From Synoicihabitans lomoniglobus (GTDB lineage Bacteria > Verrucomicrobiota > Verrucomicrobiia > Opitutales > Opitutaceae): a stretch of 64,000 nucleotides of DNA. The translations under genes and the position numbers were made by a program. Below, piece by piece: positions 8,978 to 18,219 of this stretch. The notes beneath the pieces were generated by a model. That model was not told the origin of the DNA. It was given only the letters and a program-made list of their open reading frames with translations, and made no database searches. Within the stretch, counting starts at the first letter, position 1. Every line of letters starts with the position of its first letter. The stretch is taken from assembly GCF_029023725.1 (NCBI RefSeq), contig NZ_CP119075.1, positions 2,475,501-2,539,500 of the forward strand. Direction: 5' to 3'.

Positions 8978-11569
8978 ATGGCAACGCATAGCAAAGATTA
9001 CGACTTTTCCTCCATAGAGCCCCGCTGGCAATCCTTCTGGGCAGAAAACGGAGCGTTTCGGGCCGAGGACGCGTCACCGAAACCCAAATACTACGTGCTC
9101 GACATGTTTCCCTATCCTTCCGGAGCGGGACTGCACATCGGCCACCCGGAGGGCTACACCGGCACGGATATTTTGTGCCGCTACAAGCGGGCCCAGGGCT
9201 TCAATGTGCTCCACCCCATCGGCTGGGATGCGTTCGGCCTGCCGGCCGAACAGCACGCCGTGAAAACCGGCACGCACCCGGCGACCAACACCGCCGCCAA
9301 CATCGATAACTTTCGCCGGCAGATCAAAGCGCTGGGGTTTTCCTATGACTGGGAACGCGAGATCAACACGACTGATCCGCACTACTTCAAGTGGACCCAA
9401 TGGATCTTCCTGCAACTCTTCGAACGCGGCCTCGCCTACGTTGACGAGCGCCCGGTGTGGTGGTGCCCGGCATTGAAAACCGTCCTGGCCAACGAAGAGG
9501 TCGTCGACGGCAAATCCGAACGCGGCAACCACCCCGTCGAGCGGCGGGCTCTGCGCCAATGGGTCCTGAAAATCACCGCCTATGCGGAGCGTTTGCTCGC
9601 CGACCTGAAGCACGTCGACTGGCCCGACTCCACCAAACGCATGCAGGAAGCGTGGATCGGTCGCAGCGAAGGCGCCGAAGTCCGCTTCGGTCTCGAGAAC
9701 ACCGGCCTCGATGATCTGGTCGTGTTCACAACCCGCCCCGACACGCTCTTCGGCGCGACCTTCATGGTGCTCGCCCCTGAGCATCCCTACGTCGATTCAC
9801 TCACCAGTCCGGAACAGCGCGACGCCGTGGAGGCCTACCGCAAACAAGCCGCCGCCAAGAGCGATTTGGAACGCACCGATCTCGCCAAGGATAAGTCCGG
9901 TGTGTTTTCGGGTGCTTTTGCCGTCAATCCCGCCAACGGCCAACGCGTGCCGATCTGGATCGCCGATTACGTGCTCATGGGCTACGGCACCGGCGCGATC
10001 ATGGCCGTGCCCGCGCACGATGAGCGCGATTTCGAATTCGCTACGAAATACAAAATTCCGGTCGTGCAAGTCATCGAACCGGCCGACCATTCCGGCAACG
10101 GCGAAGGCCATCCCGAATTGCCCTACGTGGGTGATGGCAACCTCGTCCACTCCGACGGCTATAGCGGCCTGTCATGGCGTGAAGCCAAACAGAAAATCAC
10201 CGCCGATCTCGAAGCGCGCGGCAAAGGCAAGCCGACCATCAACTACAAGCTGCGCGACTGGTTGTTCTCCCGCCAACGTTATTGGGGTGAACCCATCCCC
10301 ATCGCCTGGGTCAACCGGGCCGACTACGAAACCATTGCCGCCTCCGGTCAGGTGATGTTGCCGGCCGAACCCGTTTCTTACGAGGCCGATGGCACCACGC
10401 ATTACGCCGTTCCCGTTCCCGCCTCAACCCTGCCCTTGGAATTGCCCGAGGTGGAGTCCTACCTCCCCAGCGACAGTGGCGAAAGCCCGCTGGCCAATGC
10501 CACGAGCTGGGTCGACATCTGGTTCAATCCGGCGACCGGTGCATCCGCGCCCAAAACGTCGGACCGCCCCACTGATGGGACATGGTTCGCCGCCCGGCGC
10601 GAGACCAACACCATGCCGCAATGGGCCGGCTCGTGTTGGTATTACCTGCGTTACCTGGATCCTAAAAACTCCGCGGCGATCGCCAGCCCGGAAGCATTGC
10701 AATATTGGGGAGCCCCCGATCTCTATGTCGGCGGTGCCGAACACGCCGTGTTGCACCTGCTCTACGCTCGTTTTTGGCACAAGGTGCTCTTCGACATCGG
10801 TCTGCTGCCCTTCGACGAACCATTTCAAAAACTGTTTCACCAAGGTATCATTCTCGGTGAGGACGGCGAAAAAATGTCCAAAAGCCGCGGCAACGTCGTC
10901 AGCCCGGACACGATCATCGCGTCCCACGGTGCCGACAGTCTGCGCCTCTTCCTGATGTTCCTCGGTCCCCTGGACGCCATGAAACCGTGGAACCCTCAGG
11001 GCATCGAAGGCGTGCATCGCTTCCTGCTCAAAGTGTGGCGGGAGTTGGTCGATGCCGAAGGCGCCGCCAGCACCAAGGTCACCGATGCCGCCGGCTCCGA
11101 GCCGGAGGAATTGACCACCCTCCTGCATGCGACGATCAAGAAAGTCGGCGAAGACATCGAAGCCCTGCGTTTCAACACGGCGATCTCTCAAATGATGATC
11201 TTCGCCAACGCCTTGCAAAAATCTCCCGCCATCAGCCGGGACTCCGCTCGAGCGTTTGTGCAATTGCTGGCGCCGTTTGCTCCGCACATCGGCGAAGAGT
11301 TGTGGGGCATACTCGGTGGCCCTCCTCCCGTTCAGGCCACGCCATGGCCGAATTACGAAGCGTCACTCCTGGAGACCCAGACTCAAAAGCTGGTGGTGCA
11401 AATCAACGGGAAGCGCCGCGGGGAGATCACCCTCTCCAAAGATGCCGACGAAGAGGCCGCCATGAAAGCCGCCCGCGAACTGGACAATATCTCCGGTCAT
11501 CTCGAAGCCGGCACCATCCGCCGGGTCGTTTACGTGAGGGGGCGGATTTTGAATATTGTTATTGCATAG
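8978..11569 (+). CDS. leuS: Leucyl-tRNA synthetase
   Basis: An 863-residue class I aminoacyl-tRNA synthetase that charges tRNA-Leu. The HIGH motif is HIGH at 53-56 ([13 protein letters not shown]), and KMSKS is at 632-636 ([12 protein letters not shown]). Between them lies the CP1 editing domain, with the [12 protein letters not shown] threonine-rich editing motif and ALGTGA-type residues ([17 protein letters not shown]). Length matches bacterial LeuRS. The ATG at 8978 gives the normal LeuRS N-terminus ([13 protein letters not shown]). It is a single gene between the divergent htrA and the polysaccharide export cluster. Confidence 0.98.
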   Translation: MATHSKDYDFSSIEPRWQSFWAENGAFRAEDASPKPKYYVLDMFPYPSGAGLHIGHPEGYTGTDILCRYKRAQGFNVLHPIGWDAFGLPAEQHAVKTGTHPATNTAANIDNFRRQIKALGFSYDWEREINTTDPHYFKWTQWIFLQLFERGLAYVDERPVWWCPALKTVLANEEVVDGKSERGNHPVERRALRQWVLKITAYAERLLADLKHVDWPDSTKRMQEAWIGRSEGAEVRFGLENTGLDDLVVFTTRPDTLFGATFMVLAPEHPYVDSLTSPEQRDAVEAYRKQAAAKSDLERTDLAKDKSGVFSGAFAVNPANGQRVPIWIADYVLMGYGTGAIMAVPAHDERDFEFATKYKIPVVQVIEPADHSGNGEGHPELPYVGDGNLVHSDGYSGLSWREAKQKITADLEARGKGKPTINYKLRDWLFSRQRYWGEPIPIAWVNRADYETIAASGQVMLPAEPVSYEADGTTHYAVPVPASTLPLELPEVESYLPSDSGESPLANATSWVDIWFNPATGASAPKTSDRPTDGTWFAARRETNTMPQWAGSCWYYLRYLDPKNSAAIASPEALQYWGAPDLYVGGAEHAVLHLLYARFWHKVLFDIGLLPFDEPFQKLFHQGIILGEDGEKMSKSRGNVVSPDTIIASHGADSLRLFLMFLGPLDAMKPWNPQGIEGVHRFLLKVWRELVDAEGAASTKVTDAAGSEPEELTTLLHATIKKVGEDIEALRFNTAISQMMIFANALQKSPAISRDSARAFVQLLAPFAPHIGEELWGILGGPPPVQATPWPNYEASLLETQTQKLVVQINGKRRGEITLSKDADEEAAMKAARELDNISGHLEAGTIRRVVYVRGRILNIVIA

Positions 11570-11696
11570 GAACCGTAAAATCTTCTCCTAGGGTATTGTC
11601 CTTAGGCCTAATGGAGGAACACCCATATCGAGTTGAGTGTTTTCACGGAATGCCCAAGGGTTGCGTTAACTTCTCACGCAAGTGAATAATCATACC
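11570..11696. promoter_or_regulatory. Leader region of the polysaccharide-export cluster with a 10-bp palindrome
   Basis: This 127-base gap between leuS and the FecR-like gene contains the perfect palindrome TTAGGCCTAA (11602-11611), with a CCTAGG a few bases before it. Such a dyad upstream of a gene cluster could bind a dimeric regulator, but no cognate regulator is known. No terminator for leuS is obvious here. Confidence 0.3.
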
Positions 11697-12749
11697 ATGA
11701 AAACAACCACGCTAATTACGAAAATCGTCACCACGACCATGGTGAGTGCTTTGGTGTTGGTATCTGTAGCTACGGCGGCCAAAAAGAATCCGACCAGCAA
11801 ACTTTACGTGGCCGACTTGGAAGGACAGTCGGAAATTGATACGGGAGAACGGATTGAGGATTTGGCCAAAAAATCGGTGCACAACGCGCAGGGCACCGTG
11901 ATTCAGACCATGGAGGATTCGAACAATGCGATGGTTTTCTCCAACGGCACCGGAGTCTTTCTTGATACGAACACCCGGATGGAAGTGAAACGATTCAGCC
12001 AGGAACCGTTTTCCCCGGATCGCTCCGATCTGGAAACCGAACCTTCCATTTCGCGCACGGCAGCTTTCATTCCTCGCGGAACCGTGGGGCTCTGCACTCC
12101 GAAACTCGTGGCCGGTAGCACCATGAACTATGCAACTCCCATTGGCGGAGTCTCCATCCGGAGCAGCAAAGTCGTGATCGAAGCCAATGACAACGAAACC
12201 AAAATTTCATTGGTGGAAGGCGATGTGACCGTAAAAGGAGGTCCTGCCGACGCCAGCGGACAAACGCTCCGTGGTGGCCAGCAGGCCATTATTCGCCAAT
12301 TGCCCGGTCAAGCTCCGGTGATTCAAATTCAAGATATTCCCGAAGACGAAATGGAGTTTGTGGAGGACAAGGTGACCTTGGCCTGCAATGCTCGTAAGAC
12401 CGTCTTCTTCGACGTGGCTGAAAAGAAAGAAATCGGCAACGGCCCCGATTCGGATTCCGTCGAAATCGGCACGGACACCGATGGTGACCAGGACGACGAT
12501 GGTGACGAAGGCGACGGCAGCGATAATCCCGATGCTTCGTCCGACGACAACGACCTTTCCGCCGGTTCCGGTTTCGACAGCTCGGGCGACGGTTGGGCCA
12601 ATATTTTCGATGAAGGCGACGACAATGATGCCGGTGATGATCCGTCCGATGTCGAATTCGTGGCGGTCGAAGTCACCGATTTGACTCAAGCGCAGGAAGC
12701 GACGCCCGTAAGCAATGACTCGGTCACGACTGGCAACGGCTCCGGTTAG
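11697..12749 (+). CDS. Secreted FecR-like protein with a highly acidic C-terminal tail
   Basis: A 350-residue exported protein (signal peptide about 1-28). Its central part (about 60-205) resembles the beta-rich FecR domain, including AFIPRGTVGL and YATPIGGVSIRSSKVVIEA, and the SLVEGDVTVKGG stretch typical of FecR repeats. Residues 247-320 are dominated by Asp, Gly, Ser and Asn and include DTDGDQDDDGDEGDG, like calcium-binding Asp-rich regions. Start chosen at ATG 11697; a GTG 15 bases upstream is in frame. It is followed 32 bases later by the beta-barrel gene, so it probably serves at the cell surface with the polysaccharide export genes. The function is inferred, not established. Confidence 0.7.
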   Translation: MKTTTLITKIVTTTMVSALVLVSVATAAKKNPTSKLYVADLEGQSEIDTGERIEDLAKKSVHNAQGTVIQTMEDSNNAMVFSNGTGVFLDTNTRMEVKRFSQEPFSPDRSDLETEPSISRTAAFIPRGTVGLCTPKLVAGSTMNYATPIGGVSIRSSKVVIEANDNETKISLVEGDVTVKGGPADASGQTLRGGQQAIIRQLPGQAPVIQIQDIPEDEMEFVEDKVTLACNARKTVFFDVAEKKEIGNGPDSDSVEIGTDTDGDQDDDGDEGDGSDNPDASSDDNDLSAGSGFDSSGDGWANIFDEGDDNDAGDDPSDVEFVAVEVTDLTQAQEATPVSNDSVTTGNGSG

Positions 12750-12781
12750 AAATAACCCGGTCCCCTTTTGATTCCTCGTCG

Positions 12782-13921
12782 ATGACCATCTCTGCCATCA
12801 ACCGCACCAAATTCTGGTTACTTTGTGGACTGGTTGCCTCCAGCGCCATTCCCGCTCACGCCATCGTGCGGTGGAATCAGGGCAAAGACCAAGTCTTCGT
12901 GCGCGGCAGTGTTTCCGTCACCTGGGACACCAACATCTTCGCTTCGGCGGCGGGTGGTGAGGACTATGTCTACTCCGGCCAAGTGGGATTAGACTACCGG
13001 CGGCATGCCGGACTGATCGGCGTCAACGCATCCGCCAACGTCAATTTTTCGGAGTTTTCGAGTAACACCACCGAGAACTTCAAGAACCCGGATTTCTCGT
13101 TGGAGTTTAACAAAAACACCGGTCGCACCACTGGCACGTTGGGCCTTAATTTCAAAAAATCGACCCGGGCCGACCCCACAGTCAACTTGCGCACCGACTC
13201 TTACGTTTACGGCGCCAACTTGAAATTCAAATACCCGGTCTCCGAACGGCATTCTTTGGCCGGGGGGCTGGGATGGAACAAACAGGACTATACCGACAAC
13301 AACCAATTTGTAGACAACACCAGTTCGACCCTATCCGCCGACTGGTTTTACGTCCTGTCCCCCACCCGTGATATTTTTGGCGGTTATCGCCTTCGTTCCA
13401 CCGATACCTCGCGATTGACCTCCTACTTGGATCATTCGTTCACCGCGGGTGTCTCGGGCCGTATTCTCCCCGGACTCAATGGCACTGCCCGCGTCGGCTA
13501 TCAGGTGCGCAACGCCTCGGGCGCGACCGCTGAAAATTACACCGGTTATAACGCGGCGATTTCGGCGAGCTGGAGTTTCACCCGCAAGTTGGCGCTTAGC
13601 GCGCAAATCGCGGAAGACTTCAATCTCACGTCCACCGACTTGTCGACCGACTCGCTCACCGCCAGTCTGAATCTCCAATACGCTCGTTCCGCGAAGCTCA
13701 ACATGGGCGTTGGCGTCAGTGGCGGTATCAACAAATTTCTGGGCATTGCGGGCGGCGGCCGGGAAGATACCTTTGCTTCAGCCTATGCGAGAGTTTCCTA
13801 CACCTTCTCGGAACGCCTGCGGTTGGGTCTCGTCTATTCCTATTTCATCAATTGGTCGACGCTCCCGTTTGCCGATTTCGATCGTCAATCGCTTACGTTT
13901 GACGCCAGCTCACAATTTTAA
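12782..13921 (+). CDS. Outer-membrane beta-barrel protein of the polysaccharide export cluster
   Basis: A 379-residue protein with a signal peptide (cut near AHA-I, residue 26) and many alternating hydrophobic/polar strands. It ends in Phe (DASSQF), as expected for an outer-membrane barrel recognised by the Bam complex. It resembles the putative beta-barrel porin type 2 proteins often found in exopolysaccharide loci. The stop codon TAA overlaps the ribosome-binding site of the following Wza-like gene, so the two are cotranscribed. A role in passage or anchoring of polysaccharide is inferred from context. Confidence 0.75.
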   Translation: MTISAINRTKFWLLCGLVASSAIPAHAIVRWNQGKDQVFVRGSVSVTWDTNIFASAAGGEDYVYSGQVGLDYRRHAGLIGVNASANVNFSEFSSNTTENFKNPDFSLEFNKNTGRTTGTLGLNFKKSTRADPTVNLRTDSYVYGANLKFKYPVSERHSLAGGLGWNKQDYTDNNQFVDNTSSTLSADWFYVLSPTRDIFGGYRLRSTDTSRLTSYLDHSFTAGVSGRILPGLNGTARVGYQVRNASGATAENYTGYNAAISASWSFTRKLALSAQIAEDFNLTSTDLSTDSLTASLNLQYARSAKLNMGVGVSGGINKFLGIAGGGREDTFASAYARVSYTFSERLRLGLVYSYFINWSTLPFADFDRQSLTFDASSQF

Positions 13922-13926
13922 GGAGG
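13921..13926 (+). promoter_or_regulatory. Strong Shine-Dalgarno that fixes a GTG start
   Basis: AGGAGG at 13921-13926 lies 6 bases upstream of the GTG at 13933 and shares its first base with the stop codon of the preceding barrel gene. It decides the non-ATG start of the Wza-like protein. Confidence 0.8.
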
Positions 13927-13932
13927 AAAAAC

Positions 13933-14574
13933 GTGAAAAAACTAGTTTCATTACGGGGTAGTTTCTGTGCCCTGCTAGTCATTCTTTTGACGCAAATTTC
14001 ACCGGCCCAACCAGCTCCCGCGGCCTTTCGCCCGGGGCCCAATAGTCGCGCCATCACCTATATCATCGCCCTGACCGATCGACTGCGGGTGGCGATCTTC
14101 CAAGAGGATGACCTTTCGATCATTTCCCGGGTAAACGCCAAGGGTGAAGTCAATCTGCCGCTCGTCGGTCCGGTCCGCGTGGTGGGCCTTACGGTGGAAG
14201 CGGCCCAGGATGCCATCGAGCGTGCCTACCAGGATGGTCGCTTTCTGCGCAAACCCCAGGTGACCATTTCGGTCGAAGAATACGCCGCCCGCGAAGTTAT
14301 CGTGCAAGGGCAAGTCGTCTCGCCGGGGCGGGTTTCATTGCCGATTGAGTCGGGAATGACCGTGCTCGATGCCATCACGAAATCCGGTGGTTTCACCGAC
14401 TTGGCCAAAGGTCGTGCCGTCACGGTTACTCGCACCAACCCCGATGGCACCAAATCTGTTTCCACCATTGATGTGCAAAGTGCCATGGTCGGCAAAGAAA
14501 GTGCTAGCGAATCGGAAGCCTCCATGCTTCTGCTACCGGACGACATCGTATTCGTCCCGATGAAGTTCCTCTAA
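13933..14574 (+). CDS. Polysaccharide export protein (Wza-like, periplasmic/outer-membrane)
   Basis: A 213-residue protein with a signal peptide (about 1-27) followed by the polysaccharide biosynthesis/export domain (ALTDRLRVAIFQEDDLS, about 48-125) and one SLBB domain (REVIVQGQVVSPGRVSLP, about 123-205). It lacks the C-terminal helix that makes the outer-membrane pore in full-length Wza, so it may form a periplasmic ring that works with the upstream barrel. It has no lipobox cysteine. Start is GTG with a perfect AGGAGG 6 bases upstream. It is 12 bases before the tyrosine kinase gene, its expected partner. Confidence 0.88.
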   Translation: MKKLVSLRGSFCALLVILLTQISPAQPAPAAFRPGPNSRAITYIIALTDRLRVAIFQEDDLSIISRVNAKGEVNLPLVGPVRVVGLTVEAAQDAIERAYQDGRFLRKPQVTISVEEYAAREVIVQGQVVSPGRVSLPIESGMTVLDAITKSGGFTDLAKGRAVTVTRTNPDGTKSVSTIDVQSAMVGKESASESEASMLLLPDDIVFVPMKFL

Positions 14575-14586
14575 TCGCGCCGACGC

Positions 14587-16743
14587 ATGTCAGAACCTGA
14601 AGAAAATTCTCCTCCCCGACCGAAGAACCCGGTCGACGAGCAACTGAGTGAACGGCGAACGCTGCGCGATTACGCCATCATTCTGCGCGAACGGTTTTGG
14701 ATCGCCCTCCCCCTCGCCTTGTTGGTGTCCATCGGATTGGGCTATCAGCGAGCCAAAGAGGTCCCCATGTATCAGTCGACCGCGACCATGCGGTTCGAAA
14801 AACCGGATACCACCATCGAAGGCCGGAGCTTCGACCAAGCGCCCAACACCGCCATCGATCTCAATACCTACCTGCAGGAACTGGCCAGCGATCAGATGCG
14901 CAACCGCGTCATCCGCTCCCTCACTCCCGAAGAGGTGCGCATCCTCCAGCGACCGTATTTGGCCGATCTGGAGCCCGGTCAGGAGCCTCCCTCCGTGGGA
15001 GCTGCGCTGGGCAGCCTGAGCGTGGGCGATATCCGGGACAGCTTTATCATTCGCGTGGGCATTACCCATCGCGACCCCGAAGCCACCGCCCTCGTGGCCA
15101 ATCGCTTCGTCAGCGAATTCATGCGCTACCTGTTTGATCGCCGTTTCGACAAGACGAACAACGCCGCCGTGTTTCTCGAACAACGGGCCGAAACATTGCG
15201 CATCGAAGCCGAGCAAGCGGAGGGCCTACTCCGTGATTACCAGAGAAAGCACAACCTGATGTCATTGGACAACAGCACGAACTTGGTTCGCAATCGGCTG
15301 GTTCAGGCGGATGAAGCCCGCACGTCGGCCCGCCTGACGCGCATCCGGGTGGAAGAGCTTTTGAACCAAATTGAGCGGTTTAAACAACAAGGCCGCGACA
15401 TGCTGGAGATTTCCTACATCGCCGAACACGGCACGGTGAAGGGACTGAGCAATCAACTTTCCGAACTGCGCAAAAACGAATCCATTCTGGCCGAGCGCTA
15501 CCTGGAACGTCATCCGCGCATGATCGTGGTGGGCAACGAAATTGCCGTCACCCAGCGACAATTGGATGAGGCCATCAATCTCGCCATCGCCGACTTGCGT
15601 TCGACCGTCGCCGAAGCCCGAACTTCCGAACAAGCCATGCAACAGGAGTTCGATGTCGCCGAAGCCGAACAACGTCGGCTCAAGGACCTCGAAGCCGAAT
15701 ATAGCAGTCTCAAGAATCAGGCTGATATCGCTCGCAACAACTTCGTGCAAATCACCCAACGGATGCAGGAGGTGCAAACGGAACGTCGGATCGAGAGCGT
15801 CCCGGTTCACCCTCTCGACAATGCCCAGATCCCCGGTGCCCCTTATTCGCCGAACATTTCCGGCATCATCAAGTCTTCCGTGATGATCTTTATCCTGGTC
15901 TTCGTGGGCGTCGCCGTGGGCCTGAGCTTCATCGACGACCGCGTGAAGTCCGCCTGGGATGTGGAACACTTTATCGGAGCCAACCTCCTGGGAATCATCC
16001 CGGACTTGAACACGCTGAAGGACGAAGAGAAATATTCGCTCGTGCTCGAGAACCGACAGGTGCCGGGAACCGAGTCTTTCCTCAGCGTCTACAGCGCCGC
16101 GAAGATCCACTCGAAACTGGACTTTCCCAAATCAATCCTGATCACCAGCACAATTCCAGGCGAAGGAAAGACCCTCGTTTCGTGTAATTTAGCCGGCGGT
16201 TTCGCCCGTCATGGGCGCAAGACGCTGCTGATCGACTGCGATCTGCGTCGGCCCATGCTCCATCGCCATTTCCAAATGGAGAACGACAAGGGCATCATCA
16301 CGTGGTCTGAATCCGGTGGTGAACTAGGAGAGTCCGCGGCCGATAACTCCGAACTGGGTATCGTGCGCGTCGGTGAGAATCTTGATCTCCTGCGTTCCGG
16401 TGGACGTTCCCGTATTCCCACCGAGTTGTTGGAATCGAAGGCGTTCGTGCAACTGCTCGACCGTCTGCAGAAGGAGTATGAACTCATCGTCATCGACTCC
16501 CCTCCCCTGGGTGCAGTCACCGACTCACTGCTCATCGCCGAACACGCCGACGAGGTGATTTACGTCTGCCGCTTCAACCGCGCCTACCGCAAGCACATCC
16601 GCCAGTATGTCACGGCACTGAAGAACGCCAAACGTGAGCTGTTGGGCATCGTGCTCAACGGTCTGTCACCGCGTCGCATCGAGTATTATTCAAACTACCG
16701 TTACTACCGTAGCTACAAAAAATACTACGGCGCCGAGACCTAG
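14587..16743 (+). CDS. Polysaccharide co-polymerase / tyrosine autokinase (Wzc-like BY-kinase)
   Basis: A 718-residue inner-membrane protein that controls polysaccharide chain length and export. An N-terminal Wzz domain with a transmembrane segment (about 36-55) leads to a long periplasmic coiled-coil region and a second membrane segment (about 430-450). The cytoplasmic BY-kinase domain follows: Walker A STIPGEGKT (521-529, Lys528), Walker A' LLIDCDLRRP (547-556) and Walker B LIVIDSPP (633-640). The last 22 residues hold eight tyrosines, the expected autophosphorylation cluster. It ends the export cluster before a strong terminator. No glycosyltransferases or flippase are adjacent. Confidence 0.94.
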   Translation: MSEPEENSPPRPKNPVDEQLSERRTLRDYAIILRERFWIALPLALLVSIGLGYQRAKEVPMYQSTATMRFEKPDTTIEGRSFDQAPNTAIDLNTYLQELASDQMRNRVIRSLTPEEVRILQRPYLADLEPGQEPPSVGAALGSLSVGDIRDSFIIRVGITHRDPEATALVANRFVSEFMRYLFDRRFDKTNNAAVFLEQRAETLRIEAEQAEGLLRDYQRKHNLMSLDNSTNLVRNRLVQADEARTSARLTRIRVEELLNQIERFKQQGRDMLEISYIAEHGTVKGLSNQLSELRKNESILAERYLERHPRMIVVGNEIAVTQRQLDEAINLAIADLRSTVAEARTSEQAMQQEFDVAEAEQRRLKDLEAEYSSLKNQADIARNNFVQITQRMQEVQTERRIESVPVHPLDNAQIPGAPYSPNISGIIKSSVMIFILVFVGVAVGLSFIDDRVKSAWDVEHFIGANLLGIIPDLNTLKDEEKYSLVLENRQVPGTESFLSVYSAAKIHSKLDFPKSILITSTIPGEGKTLVSCNLAGGFARHGRKTLLIDCDLRRPMLHRHFQMENDKGIITWSESGGELGESAADNSELGIVRVGENLDLLRSGGRSRIPTELLESKAFVQLLDRLQKEYELIVIDSPPLGAVTDSLLIAEHADEVIYVCRFNRAYRKHIRQYVTALKNAKRELLGIVLNGLSPRRIEYYSNYRYYRSYKKYYGAET

Positions 16744-16778
16744 ACCATCGAACCGGCGCGTTCCCTCCCTCTCTCCCC

Positions 16779-16810
16779 AGACCGCGGCGTGACTCACGCT
16801 GCGGTCTTTT
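16779..16810 (+). terminator. Rho-independent terminator after the Wzc-like gene
   Basis: A 13-base stem with arms AGACCGCGGCGTG and CACGCTGCGGTCT, one G-T wobble, loop ACT, then a TTTT tract. It closes the polysaccharide export operon and separates it from lpxI. Confidence 0.88.
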
Positions 16811-16843
16811 CATTTACGGCCGCCTCGCCCAGATTCCGTGCGC

Positions 16844-17689
16844 ATGCTCTCCGCTTACCTGCCTTCCGACTTTGATCAAACGCGCCCCGTTACCTTGATT
16901 GCCGGTCAAAGCCAGTATCCCCAACTGGTGGCCGACGCCGTGCGCGAAGCCGGTGTTCCGTTCAAATTGATCGCGTTCGAAGAGGAAACGGTGCCCGAGC
17001 TTTATCATGCTGTGCCCGCCGCGGACCGGGTCCGTATCAAAGTCGGGCAACTGGGCCACATGCTCAAAGCGTTGGAAAAATTCGATTCAGGCTACGCGAT
17101 CATGGCGGGACAGATTACGCCCCGCCGACTCTTCAAGGGACTCCACCCGGACCTCAAGGCGACCCGAATTCTCTTTTCTCTCAAACGCCGCAATGCCGAA
17201 ACCATCTTTGGCGCGATCGCGGAGGAAATCGAAAAGCTGGGCATCAATCTATTGGACGCCCGCAGTTTTCTGGACGCGCACGTCGCACCGGCCGGGCTCT
17301 TTGCCGGCCGCAAATTCCCCATACCCGACGAGTATCTCGCCCATGGCGTGCAAATCGCCCGTGAATGCGCCCGGTTGGATATTGGCCAGGGTTGTGTCGT
17401 GCGCAAAGGCACGGTGCTGGCGGTGGAAGCATTTGAAGGCACCGACGAAATGATCCGGCGCGCCGGTGGGTTCAAAACCGAGGATGCGCTCTTCGTAAAA
17501 ACGGTCAAATCGGCGCAGGACTACCGGTTTGACGTGCCGTGCTTCGGCCTGCGCACCCTGCAATCCATGCGTGATGCCGGCATCCGAGCCGCCGCGCTCG
17601 AAGCCGGCAAAGTGCTGGTTATCGACCGACCCGCCGTGGAGCAACAGGCCCACGAGTGGGGTATTTCGTTGCTCGGCACGACCATGTAA
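16844..17689 (+). CDS. lpxI: UDP-2,3-diacylglucosamine pyrophosphatase LpxI
   Basis: A 281-residue protein of the LpxI (DUF1009) family, which hydrolyses UDP-2,3-diacylglucosamine to lipid X in lipid A synthesis; it is the LpxH replacement in many bacteria. The N-terminal half has VTLIAGQSQYPQLVADA and the C-terminal half the conserved D-x-R-x-D-x-P-x-x-G motif, here QDYRFDVPCFG (225-235), thought to carry the catalytic Asp. Start ATG 16844 is preferred over the in-frame GTG at 16838. It begins a plus-strand run with the nuclease and tRNA-dihydrouridine synthase genes. It implies a lipid A-containing outer membrane. Confidence 0.93.
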   Translation: MLSAYLPSDFDQTRPVTLIAGQSQYPQLVADAVREAGVPFKLIAFEEETVPELYHAVPAADRVRIKVGQLGHMLKALEKFDSGYAIMAGQITPRRLFKGLHPDLKATRILFSLKRRNAETIFGAIAEEIEKLGINLLDARSFLDAHVAPAGLFAGRKFPIPDEYLAHGVQIARECARLDIGQGCVVRKGTVLAVEAFEGTDEMIRRAGGFKTEDALFVKTVKSAQDYRFDVPCFGLRTLQSMRDAGIRAAALEAGKVLVIDRPAVEQQAHEWGISLLGTTM

Positions 17690-17742
17690 TATCTCCCGCA
17701 GGACCGCTTGCGCTGGGCGACGGCCTCGCCCACGTTGCCTCC

Positions 17743-18219
17743 ATGCAAGCCGATGTAGTCGAAGTCTCCGTCCGAGGTGTGATGCCCACCGCCAATGGCT
17801 GTGCCATCTTTTTGGGCAACGACGACAAGACATTTGTCATCTACGTCGATCACTCCGTGGGCAACGCGATCCAAATGACGCTCGATGGGGTGCGCAAGGA
17901 ACGCCCCCTCACCCACGACCTCATCGGCCAGATGTTCCTGGGACTCGGCGTGACGCTCGAACACGTGATCATCAACGACGTTCACGAAGGCACCTTCTTC
18001 GCGCGAATCCTCCTGCGCATGGAGAATGAAATCGGCAAAAAAATCATCGAAGTGGATGCGCGCCCCAGTGACTCGACGGTGTTGGCCCTGCAGCATAAAC
18101 GACCGCTGTTCGTGGCCCGCAAGGTCATTGATTCGGTCGAGGACATGACCGAAATTCTCGAGCGGGTATTGCGTCAACGCAGTGAAGAAGCGACTGGTGA
18201 TGACAGCGACAAAGCCTGA
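17743..18219 (+). CDS. Bifunctional nuclease family protein (DUF151)
   Basis: A 158-residue protein matching the DUF151/bifunctional nuclease family: an N-terminal VEVSVRGVMPTANGCAIFLG, the central RPLTHDLIGQMFLGLG and the C-terminal DARPSDSTVLAL, which are the family's conserved blocks. Members have reported DNase/RNase activity, but the physiological role in bacteria is unclear. The start is placed at ATG 17743; an upstream in-frame start would overlap lpxI. A basic/acidic tail (RQRSEEATGDDSDKA) ends the protein and overlaps the start of the next gene by 20 bases. Confidence 0.85.
   Translation: MQADVVEVSVRGVMPTANGCAIFLGNDDKTFVIYVDHSVGNAIQMTLDGVRKERPLTHDLIGQMFLGLGVTLEHVIINDVHEGTFFARILLRMENEIGKKIIEVDARPSDSTVLALQHKRPLFVARKVIDSVEDMTEILERVLRQRSEEATGDDSDKA

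Noticed and set aside
8936-9031. Longer N-terminus for the HtrA protease
   Set aside because: It would overlap leuS and bury the signal peptide that begins at 8935.
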